47,368 bases of DNA from Dehalococcoidales bacterium (GTDB taxonomy: Bacteria > Chloroflexota > Dehalococcoidia > Dehalococcoidales > UBA2162), in the NCBI GenBank assembly GCA_030690265.1, contig JAUYHA010000006.1, positions 1-47,368 on the forward strand. Reading direction: 5' to 3'. Position numbers and translations under genes: made by a program. Every line of letters starts with the position of its first letter. Within the stretch, counting starts at the first letter, position 1. The notes below the pieces were generated by a model. That model saw only the letters and a list, made by a program, of their open reading frames with translations. It was not told the origin of the DNA and did not search any database. Shown here piece by piece: positions 23,091-30,508 of this stretch.

Positions 23091-24296
23091 CTAAAACAGC
23101 GTTACGGTAACCGGCTCGCCTTTTTCCAGCAGGTCTATGTTTTCGGCTATCTCTATGTAGCCGTCGGCGGCGGCGATACTGGTTATCGCTCCAGACTCCT
23201 TAAACACGGAAACCGCCTCGCCATTCTCAACTCTGACAGTCAAGAACTGCCTCCTGCCCACACTGCCGGGGATTCTTCGGGCAAGCCTGGCTTCAACGGT
23301 CTCGCCTCTTCTCGGCGGCAGGTGAGCCATCTTTCTTATCGTCGGTAAAAGAAATAGATAGGCGTTAATCAGGCAGGAGGTGGGGTAGCCGGGCATGCCG
23401 AAAAACGGCTTGCCCTCTATTATGGCAAAAAGGGTCGGTTTCCCGGGCTTTATCTGAATTCCGTGGAAGAGAACCTCGCCCCAGTCCTGGATGACATCAG
23501 CCAGCAGGTCTCTCTCTCCTACCGAAGAACCCCCTGAAATTACCACCAGGTCGTTCTTCAGGGCCTGGGTAATTTTTGCCTTGATATCCTCACGGGTGTC
23601 GCCGACTATTCCCAGCTTGAGGGGAACCCCGCCGTTTTCTTTTACCACCGAGGCAATGGTGTGGGAGTTAATATCATAGACCTGCCCCCGTCTCAGCTTC
23701 TTGCCGACCTCAGCTACCTCTTCTCCGGAAGGGAGGACAGCCACCTTCGGCTTTGCATAGACCTTGATTTGGGTTATCCCCTGGGAAGCCAGCACCCCGA
23801 CCTTGCCCGCATCCAGCACCGAGCCCTGGCTCAGCACATTTTCACCTTTCCTGATGTCTTCTCCCTTCCTGCCCACATTGCCCCTGGGCAGAATTGCCTT
23901 AAACACCTTTACCCTGCCGTTTTCCGCCTCGGTATCCTCGACCATCACCACGGCATCGGCTCCCGGGGGCATCATTGCCCCGGTAGCAATCTGGATACAC
24001 TGCCCGGTAGCTACCTTCGCTTTCGTGGTATCTCCGGCGTGGATTTCGCCCACCAGCTCCAGCACCGTGGGGCTGAACTGACCGGCAGCAAAGGTATCCC
24101 TGGCTTTGACGGCGTAGCCGTCCATAGCCGCCCTGTTAAAAGGGGGTGTGCTCAAAGTGGCTATTAAGTCCTTGGCAAGAACCCTGCCCACAGCCTCATC
24201 AATGCCGACCGTCTCCACCCGTTTGACCGGCTTTATGTTTGCCTCGACAATCTTTTTAGCTTCTTCGTATGAAAGAAGGGCGCCGAATGGTTTCAT
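23091..24296 (-). CDS. moeA: Molybdopterin molybdenumtransferase MoeA
   Basis: 401 residues, the standard length. Diagnostic segments are NRAAMDGYAVKARD, the MPPGADAVVMVEDTE region, ISGGSSVGERDLL and FHGIQIKPGKPTLFA with the GMPGYPTSCL loop. It inserts molybdenum or, given the tup genes, tungsten into the adenylated pterin. Its ATG overlaps the moaB stop by 4 nt (coupled translation). Confidence 0.95.
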   Translation of the reverse strand: MKPFGALLSYEEAKKIVEANIKPVKRVETVGIDEAVGRVLAKDLIATLSTPPFNRAAMDGYAVKARDTFAAGQFSPTVLELVGEIHAGDTTKAKVATGQCIQIATGAMMPPGADAVVMVEDTEAENGRVKVFKAILPRGNVGRKGEDIRKGENVLSQGSVLDAGKVGVLASQGITQIKVYAKPKVAVLPSGEEVAEVGKKLRRGQVYDINSHTIASVVKENGGVPLKLGIVGDTREDIKAKITQALKNDLVVISGGSSVGERDLLADVIQDWGEVLFHGIQIKPGKPTLFAIIEGKPFFGMPGYPTSCLINAYLFLLPTIRKMAHLPPRRGETVEARLARRIPGSVGRRQFLTVRVENGEAVSVFKESGAITSIAAADGYIEIAENIDLLEKGEPVTVTLF

Positions 24297-24796
24297 TCCG
24301 TTGCCTCCCTGACCATATGCCCCACTTCGGGCAGAATAATCTTGTCCATTGCCGTTTTGGCTGCTCCAAGCGAGCCGGGCAGGCAGATAACAACTTTCCT
24401 GCCAGCCACACCGGCAATCGCCCGGCTCATTATGCCGGCGGTGCCAATCTCCTGGTAGGACAGGTGACGAAAAAGCTCACCAAAGCCATCCAGTTTCTTC
24501 TCCAGGATGGGGGAGACCGTTTCCACGGTGAGGTCCCGGTAGCTCAGTCCTGTGCCGCCGCTGGTAATGATGACCTGAAGTTCTTCCTGACCCAGCAGTT
24601 CAAAAAGCGTCCGTCTGATAGCCAGGGCGTCGTTTTTCAGAATGGCGTAAGCAGTTACCTGGTGCCCGTTTTCACTCAGTTTTTGTTTTAGAAACTTGCC
24701 CGATTCGTCAGTCTCTTCAGTCCGGCTGTCGGAGATGGTGATAACAGCACAAACCAAACTGCGGGGTGCTCTCTGTCTGTGTTCTTGATAACCCAC
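24293..24796 (-). CDS. moaB: Molybdenum cofactor biosynthesis protein MoaB/MogA
   Basis: 167 residues from a GTG at 24796 with GGAGG upstream. VCAVITISDSRTEETDESG and TSGGTGLSYRDLTVETV are the MoaB/Mog molybdopterin-binding signatures. It adenylates molybdopterin ahead of MoeA. It is translationally coupled to moeA. MoaB and MogA cannot be told apart securely by eye. Confidence 0.92.
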   Translation of the reverse strand: MGYQEHRQRAPRSLVCAVITISDSRTEETDESGKFLKQKLSENGHQVTAYAILKNDALAIRRTLFELLGQEELQVIITSGGTGLSYRDLTVETVSPILEKKLDGFGELFRHLSYQEIGTAGIMSRAIAGVAGRKVVICLPGSLGAAKTAMDKIILPEVGHMVREATE

Positions 24797-24850
24797 TATC
24801 CCTCCGTTTATTGAATGGCATTCAATCAGGGCTAAAGTCCGAAAGCGGCA

Positions 24851-25489
24851 TCAGTGGTGGTGCTCTGCACGGCGGCCTGTATCTGTCTCTTCTCTCCTCG
24901 GCGTTTTAGCGGACAGGGGTTTACAGAGAATTTCCTTAACGTCAAGGTCAAAAAACCTGCTTGAATTCACCGGTCTGACTACCACTGCCGTATCCGCCCC
25001 TCTGGTATTGCCGGCTATGGCGATAACATCTTCGTCGGTGCGTATTAGTCCGGCATCAGCCGCCATCAAAGCAATCTCGCAAGCAACCTTCATTCCCGGC
25101 CCGAAAATACTCAGTGTGCTGCTGACGATAGCCAGAGGAGACCAGCTATATTTTGACCGTATCGCACGGTCGACTCCGGCGAAGGCGTGAGCCGTAGTCA
25201 GTATCACCACGTCCTTGCTTTCAACTATTTTCCTGTTTTCCTCGGTGAGTTCCTGAGTATCGGGTTCCCGGTGACCGGTCATATGGCTGACGACTATTAC
25301 CCTTAATCCCTTAAGAACTTCTACTGCCCGGGCAGCAGAATCCCCACCGGTGGTTGCGACCAGAATGTTCCTGATACCCAGTTCCTCGGCACGCTCTTTA
25401 GCGATACTGAGCGTCTCATCGGTTATCCTGAGTTTTGCTTCCCTGTCCTCCCGGCCAACATTTTCAAAGTAGACTATTTTCCCTTCCAT
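24851..25489 (-). CDS. Pyruvate kinase C-terminal alpha/beta-like domain protein
   Basis: 212 residues. ETLSIAKERAEELGIRNILVATTGGDSAARAVEVL is the typical opening of the stand-alone PK_C (pyruvate kinase alpha/beta) family, which lacks the catalytic barrel. The C-terminus runs into a basic, His-ending tail (RRAEHHH). It lies 54 nt upstream of moaB on the same strand and may share its transcript. The function of stand-alone PK_C proteins is not established; an allosteric or ligand-sensing role is a guess. Confidence 0.75.
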   Translation of the reverse strand: MEGKIVYFENVGREDREAKLRITDETLSIAKERAEELGIRNILVATTGGDSAARAVEVLKGLRVIVVSHMTGHREPDTQELTEENRKIVESKDVVILTTAHAFAGVDRAIRSKYSWSPLAIVSSTLSIFGPGMKVACEIALMAADAGLIRTDEDVIAIAGNTRGADTAVVVRPVNSSRFFDLDVKEILCKPLSAKTPRREETDTGRRAEHHH

Positions 25490-25556
25490 TATCGTCCTCC
25501 TGTATTTCTAATGTATGATTTGTAGCAAATTCCTGGCAAAAAATCAACTTATCCCC

Positions 25557-25606
25557 ATGTCATTCCAATTCTGGAAGGACTCGCAATGACAGAAGAAGGC
25601 TCGTAG
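25557..25606. repeat. Short copy of the TCATTGCGAG/CTCGCAATGA repeat
   Basis: ATGTCATTCCAATTCTGGAAGG is followed by CTCGCAATGACAGAAGAAGGCTCG, a truncated copy of the repeats at 15487-15697. The rest of the 275-bp gap has only a 10-bp direct repeat TGCTGTAAAA (25678 and 25698, 20 bp apart) before htpX, a possible operator. Confidence 0.6.
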
Positions 25607-25764
25607 CGACAAGTGGGGAATTGTTCTTTGGGACAAGGGGGTAGAATGGCTAAACGAACTCTCGGTATCTTGTTGACTGCTGTAAAAAATGCCGTGATGC
25701 TGTAAAATAGTAATAGCTTGAAAAGAAAATTACCTTTTAATAAGGATAATTAAGGAGGAGTCAA

Positions 25765-26733
25765 ATGTGGCTGCAAACGAGGATGTATCTGCTGGTGGCT
25801 TTGCTCTTCGGCATCCTTTACGGTGTTATCGTTGCCCTCGGCACCTGGATGGGAGCCGGCAATGCTATCTCTTACATTGTTCTGGCTCTCGTCTTTCTCG
25901 GCATTCAGTATCTTATCGGTCCTTCCATAGTTGGCTGGACGATGAGAGTGAAATGGGTCTCGGAGAAAGAAGCGCCGGAGCTCCATAAAATGGTGGCTGA
26001 CCTTGCCCGGGAAGCCAATCTGCCTAAACCCCGCGTCGGCATTTCTCAGCATACAATACCGAACGCTTTCGCTTACGGGCGCACCCAGCGGGATGGGCGG
26101 GTCTGCGTTACCCAGGGTATCCTGGATATATTAAACAGGGATGAACTAAAGGCTGTCCTCGGGCATGAAATGTCTCACATCAGGCACCGTGATATGGCAA
26201 TTATAACCCTGCTTTCGGCAATACCGATGATACTCTACTGGATTGCCTGGAGCACGATGTGGGGAGGAGCTTTCGGAGGGCGGCGGCAGGGAGGTGGTAA
26301 TTATGCTGTCCTGATCGGACTGGGCGCCTTTTTGCTCTACTTTATTACCAATCTCCTGGTGCTTTACGGTTCCAGGATACGGGAGTACTATGCTGACCTG
26401 GGTAGCATTAAATTAGGCAGTAGCCCCCACTATCTGGCTACTGCCCTGTATAAGCTGGTATATGGAAATGCCCGTTTTAAGGGTACGGAAGAACTAAAAC
26501 AGGTTGAAGGGGTCAGGGCATTTTTTGTTAATGACCCTTCCCGTTCCTGGTATGAGCTGAGAGAGCTGTCCCAGATTGACCAGGATATGAGCGGCACAAT
26601 CAGTGCCGATGAGCTGGCCGATGTGCGCCAGAAGGAAGTGCGCCTGAGCACCGGAGATAAAATGATGGAGCTTTTTACTACCCACCCTAACATGCTGAAA
26701 AGGATTAAGCACTTATCCTCTCTTCCTGTTTAG
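25765..26733 (+). CDS. htpX: HtpX-type membrane zinc metalloprotease with EF-hand-like loop
   Basis: 322 residues. Two membrane helices (about 8-27 and 34-55), the zinc motif VLGHEMSHIRHRD, a further hydrophobic pair after it, and the third zinc ligand in REYYADLGS identify the M48 family. It degrades misfolded membrane proteins with its catalytic site facing the cytoplasm. Near the C-terminus lies a 12-residue loop DQDMSGTISADE (about 272-283) that fits the EF-hand calcium loop at every ligand position. The ribosome site is AAGGAGG. The 3' end overlaps the convergent permease gene by 21 nt. Confidence 0.9.
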   Translation: MWLQTRMYLLVALLFGILYGVIVALGTWMGAGNAISYIVLALVFLGIQYLIGPSIVGWTMRVKWVSEKEAPELHKMVADLAREANLPKPRVGISQHTIPNAFAYGRTQRDGRVCVTQGILDILNRDELKAVLGHEMSHIRHRDMAIITLLSAIPMILYWIAWSTMWGGAFGGRRQGGGNYAVLIGLGAFLLYFITNLLVLYGSRIREYYADLGSIKLGSSPHYLATALYKLVYGNARFKGTEELKQVEGVRAFFVNDPSRSWYELRELSQIDQDMSGTISADELADVRQKEVRLSTGDKMMELFTTHPNMLKRIKHLSSLPV

Positions 26734-28233
26734 TCTGGTCTGGTACAAGTAGTAAAGGATTAAGCCGATAGCCATCCAGGCGATTCCTGCCCAGCGGCTG
26801 TAAGGTTGGATGATAATTACCACCAGCCATATTGCTGAAGTGCCGAGCAGACCGAGGATGGCGGTCAGGGGCAGTTCCCGCCCCCTAACCTTGATATTCC
26901 AGCCCAATTTAAATGGGCGGGGTAAATCGGGCTTTTTCACCCGTAGCATCAGGATGGCAGCATGAGCCAGGGCGAATGTAAGCAGGGAACCGAAGACATA
27001 AAGAGCACCCAGGTCAGCGAAGAAAGTCTGACTGAAAAAGCCGGGAATCAGTAACGCCAGGGCTATAGAGCAAAAAAGGATAATGGCAATATGGGGCGTG
27101 CGAAAACGGGGATGGACCTGGCTCAAGGATATCGGTAATTGCTCATGTGAAGATAGGTTAAAAGCAAGGCGGGAAATACCCATCAGCCCGGCGTTGGTGG
27201 CAGTGAGCAGGATACTGGCTGCCAGTATAGCTACCAGAGCCGGTAAGATATTACGGATCCCGGTGAATATCCAGCTTAAGACAATGATAAGCTCTTCTCC
27301 CGAAGTAATCCTGGCTGCCATCTCATTTGGGGACATAACCGAGGAAATGCTATCTGCGATGCCGGCTACGGGGTCTCTTGCCCAGCCATTTATAGGGTCA
27401 CCCAGCATCTGCGGTGTCATTGCGGACAGGGCAACTACGGAGATACCGGCAAATAGGACCAGAACGACTACAATCATCAGGATGTATGCCTGGGGTATCC
27501 TCCTTCGTGCCTGGCGGGTCTCTTCACCAAGTTGAGAGACCGTCTCTACTCCGGTAAAGCAGAGGGCGGCAATAGCGATGCCGAAAATCAGGTTCTGCGT
27601 GGATGGCCAGTTGCCCTCACCGAACATGTTTTGAATCAGAATTGACGGGTTTACTGCCAGTATTAGCATAATGCCCAGGATTATCAGAGTAAGCTGGGTT
27701 GCTATATCTATGGCGATAAAGAATATATTTATCCTTGATGATTCCTTTATGCCAAAGACATTTATTACCATTAAGAATAGGACAATAGCCATAGATGTGA
27801 TAGTACCAACTGACGGCTCCTTTAATATTGGCCAGAAATAGCTTAGATAGGGAGGGATGGTATAAGCCGAAATTGCCATGGTAACGAGGTAGCTCAGCAT
27901 CAGAGACCAGCCAGCGATGAAGCTAACTGTCTTATTAAAACCATGTCGGGCGAAACTGGCTGAGCCCCCGGCCTCGGGCAATATCGCTCCCCCTTCAGCA
28001 TAGGTAAGGGCATTAAAGATATAAAGAATCCCGGCGATGGCGAGGGCAATTGGGGTGGCACCTAGGGCTACTATAGCAACGATGCCTAAGGCATAATAAA
28101 TAGAGGAGCCAACATCGCCGTAGCCAGCGCTAAATAAGGCCGGCACCCCCAGTATACGTCTCAGATGGAAGCGTTTGATTCGCCTGGGGCGAAAGATTTT
28201 ATCACCGGGCTTGTGTTGCCGTCCATTTTCCAT
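26713..28233 (-). CDS. APC-superfamily amino acid permease
   Basis: 506 residues with about 12 membrane helices. The first helix contains the GVPALFSAGYGDVGSSIYYALG-type unwound segment, and AEGGAILPEAGGSASFARHGFN matches the APC helix 2-3 region. The substrate cannot be deduced. It is divergent from uspA and the two TrkA-type genes, which may regulate transport. Its stop region overlaps the end of htpX in the convergent direction. Confidence 0.88.
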   Translation of the reverse strand: MENGRQHKPGDKIFRPRRIKRFHLRRILGVPALFSAGYGDVGSSIYYALGIVAIVALGATPIALAIAGILYIFNALTYAEGGAILPEAGGSASFARHGFNKTVSFIAGWSLMLSYLVTMAISAYTIPPYLSYFWPILKEPSVGTITSMAIVLFLMVINVFGIKESSRINIFFIAIDIATQLTLIILGIMLILAVNPSILIQNMFGEGNWPSTQNLIFGIAIAALCFTGVETVSQLGEETRQARRRIPQAYILMIVVVLVLFAGISVVALSAMTPQMLGDPINGWARDPVAGIADSISSVMSPNEMAARITSGEELIIVLSWIFTGIRNILPALVAILAASILLTATNAGLMGISRLAFNLSSHEQLPISLSQVHPRFRTPHIAIILFCSIALALLIPGFFSQTFFADLGALYVFGSLLTFALAHAAILMLRVKKPDLPRPFKLGWNIKVRGRELPLTAILGLLGTSAIWLVVIIIQPYSRWAGIAWMAIGLILYYLYQTRLNRKRG

Positions 28234-28291
28234 GTTTCGTCAATCAGAGGATTTTACTCCAATGTTGGCTCAGTGTCAAAAAATTTCTTAA

Positions 28292-28329
28292 GGGTATTGT
28301 AGATTTCTATCGAGGGTATTATAATACCC
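28292..28329 (+). promoter_or_regulatory. Promoter and palindromic operator of the uspA-trkA set
   Basis: TTGTAG (28297-28302), a 17-bp spacer and TATAAT (28320-28325). The 16-bp perfect palindrome GGGTATTATAATACCC (28314-28329) is centred on the -10 box, and a half-site GGGTATT lies exactly 22 bp upstream (28292). Repressor binding here would block initiation. The site lies between the divergent permease and uspA genes and could serve both. Confidence 0.65.
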
Positions 28330-28357
28330 GTTGCTTGTTCAGGATGAGGAAAAGAGG

Positions 28358-28774
28358 ATGGAGTTCCATAAGATTCTGGTACCGGTAATCGGTACCGAAA
28401 CTGATAATGAGGCAATCAGGTTAGCCTGCCGGCTGGCGAAGAAGGACAAGGCAAAAATCTGGGCGGTTTATGTTATTACTTTGAAACGCACTCTGCCGAT
28501 GGATGCCGAAGTTGAGCCTGAAATTAAGAAGGCAGAAGAGATACTGGACCGTGCCGAAGAGGCGGCTGACGAAGAAGACTATGAACTGGAGACTGACCTG
28601 CTTCAAGCCCGCGAGGCCGGTCCGACCATCGTTGATGAAGCTAAGGAACGCGGGGTTGACCTCATCTTGATGGCACTCGAGTACAAGAAGCATTTCGGGC
28701 AGTTCAGTCTGGGCAATGTGGTGCCTTATGTGCTGAAGAATGCTCCTTGCCGGGTGATACTGTACTATCAATAG
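28358..28774 (+). CDS. Universal stress protein (UspA family)
   Basis: The ATG at 28358 has GAGG 8 nt upstream; the frame opens at a TTG at 28331. The 138-residue product has the UspA fold (FHKILVPVIGTETDNEAIRLA, GVDLILMALEYKKHFGQFSLGNVVPYVLKNAPCRVILYY). The G-x2-G-x9-G ATP signature is replaced by YKKHFGQFSLGN, so it may not bind ATP. It leads a three-gene set with two TrkA-like genes. Confidence 0.85.
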   Translation: MEFHKILVPVIGTETDNEAIRLACRLAKKDKAKIWAVYVITLKRTLPMDAEVEPEIKKAEEILDRAEEAADEEDYELETDLLQAREAGPTIVDEAKERGVDLILMALEYKKHFGQFSLGNVVPYVLKNAPCRVILYYQ

Positions 28775-28794
28775 TTAAGGATAGGTGAAACTGA

Positions 28795-29193
28795 ATGAAA
28801 GTGGTTATTATGGGTTGCGGGCGGGTTGGCGGGCGGCTGGCCGGATTGCTGGATAAAGACGGGCATCAGGTTGCTATTCTGGATACTGATTCCTACAGCT
28901 TCAGGAGATTGCCCCCGGATTTTAAGGGGACGGCACTGGTGGGCAACGCCATTGACGAGGAAGCCCTGAAAAGAGCCGGCATTACGGAAGCCGATGTCTT
29001 TTTTGCCCTGACTCAGGGAGACAACCGTAATGTCCTGGCAGCCCAGATTGCCAGGCATGTTTTTCATGTTCCCAGGGTAATCTGCCGCATTTATGACCCC
29101 CTGCGTCAGGAAATGTATAGCAGTCTGGGAATAGAATCCCTGAGCCCGACGTTAATCTTTGCCCAGATGCTGAAGGAAAAACTGGAGAGCTAG
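28795..29193 (+). CDS. TrkA-N (RCK) domain protein
   Basis: 132 residues: a single NAD-binding Rossmann domain (MKVVIMGCGRVGGRLAGLLDKDGHQV, then an acidic residue in LDTDSYS). There is no TrkA-C domain. Such subunits gate K+ or other cation and amino acid transporters in response to nucleotides. It lies 20 nt after uspA and 8 nt before a full-length paralogue, so the two probably form a hetero-oligomer. Confidence 0.88.
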   Translation: MKVVIMGCGRVGGRLAGLLDKDGHQVAILDTDSYSFRRLPPDFKGTALVGNAIDEEALKRAGITEADVFFALTQGDNRNVLAAQIARHVFHVPRVICRIYDPLRQEMYSSLGIESLSPTLIFAQMLKEKLES

Positions 29194-29201
29194 GGGGAGA
29201 A

Positions 29202-29864
29202 ATGTATATTATCGTCATCGGTGCCGGTAGAGTGGGCTACTATCTTACCAAGGCTTTACTGGATGAAGGGCATGAGGTAGCGGTGGTAGAAAAGGATGCC
29301 ACCATCTGTGAGACCATTAATGACGAGATGGGTAGCATCTGTATCCGGGGCGATGGCTGCGAGGTGACTACTCTAAGTGAAGTTGGTATCGACCGGGCTG
29401 ATATGCTTGTTGCCGTGACCGGCATGGATGAAGATAACCTGGTTGCCTGTCAGGTAGGCAAGTATAGGTTCAATGTGCCCCGCACTATAGCCCGAATCCG
29501 GAACCCGAGGAACGCTTCCCTCTTCAAAAAACTGGGCGTTGATGTTACCATCAGCAGCACTGACGTTATCCTGGAACACATTGAAGAAGAAGTGCCAACC
29601 CATCCTCTGACCCACCTGTTAGCCATTGAAGATAGCGGGCTGGAGATTGTAGAGATAAAAATTTCCCCTGAGTCATCGGCGGTGGGTAAGGCAATAAAGG
29701 ACCTCTCGCTACCGCCAGAGAGCAGGCTTCTCATAGTGATTCGGGAAAAGGGTAAATATCTGGTAGTCACTGCCAAGACCATCCTCCAGGCAGGAGACCG
29801 TATCATCGCCATGACTACTCATGAGTCAGAAGAAGCGCTGAGAATAGTCTTGAGAGGCGCTTAG
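29202..29864 (+). CDS. TrkA family protein, RCK_N plus RCK_C
   Basis: 220 residues: a Rossmann domain (MYIIVIGAGRVGYYLTKALLDEGHEVAVVE) and a C-terminal TrkA-C domain (GLEIVEIKISPESSAVGKAIKDLSLP...). No TrkH/KtrB channel is encoded in the window. The nearest transporter is the divergent APC permease, a plausible but unproven partner. Confidence 0.9.
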   Translation: MYIIVIGAGRVGYYLTKALLDEGHEVAVVEKDATICETINDEMGSICIRGDGCEVTTLSEVGIDRADMLVAVTGMDEDNLVACQVGKYRFNVPRTIARIRNPRNASLFKKLGVDVTISSTDVILEHIEEEVPTHPLTHLLAIEDSGLEIVEIKISPESSAVGKAIKDLSLPPESRLLIVIREKGKYLVVTAKTILQAGDRIIAMTTHESEEALRIVLRGA

Positions 29865-29957
29865 GCTGCTGCCGTTTCTTATTGCCCCTGGTCTGACTTC
29901 ATCCTCAATTAAACGAGTTGAGATACTAAACTAAATAGCTGATTTCGGAGGCTGGCG

Positions 29958-30458
29958 ATGACAACAGCCAACAGGTTCTGGACATTAACTATTATAATTC
30001 TGGTGGCTATCATTGCTGCGGGCAGTCTGGTTGCCTGGTCAAAATACAGCCCAAACCAGCCGGTAGAAATCTTTATCCCGCGGAGCCAGGAGTGGCAGGG
30101 GAAGATATATATTGAGGGCGCGGTTACCGCACCTGGTTTATATTCTCTAAAGGAAGGGGATAGCCTGTCGAACCTTATTCAAGCCGCCGGAGGCACTACC
30201 GGCAGCGCCAATCTGAGCGGGCTCAAACTCTACATTCCTGAGACAGGGGAGGTTCAGCCGCAAAAAGTTGACATCAACCGGGCTGAAACCTGGCTGCTTG
30301 AAGCCCTGCCGGGCATTGGCGAAATCTTAGCTCAACGTATTGTTGACTACCGCCAGCAGCATGGGCCATTCGGCAGCACTCGTGACCTGCTTAAAGTGGC
30401 TGGTATCGGGACTGCCACCTACGAGCGGATTAAAGACTTGATTAGTGTATCCGATTGA
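29958..30458 (+). CDS. ComEA-like competence DNA-binding protein
   Basis: 166 residues: one N-terminal membrane anchor (about 9-27), an SLBB domain (KIYIEGAVTAPGLYSLKEGDSLSNLIQAAGG) and a C-terminal helix-hairpin-helix pair (VDINRAETWLLEALPGIGEILAQRIVDYR). This is the layout of ComEA, which binds incoming DNA at the membrane. It lies 50 nt upstream of comEC. The ribosome site is GGAGG. Confidence 0.92.
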   Translation: MTTANRFWTLTIIILVAIIAAGSLVAWSKYSPNQPVEIFIPRSQEWQGKIYIEGAVTAPGLYSLKEGDSLSNLIQAAGGTTGSANLSGLKLYIPETGEVQPQKVDINRAETWLLEALPGIGEILAQRIVDYRQQHGPFGSTRDLLKVAGIGTATYERIKDLISVSD

Positions 30459-30508
30459 ACAAGTCCGGAGTTTGCTGGCATAATCTGGCATAATAAGGAT
30501 GTGGAATA

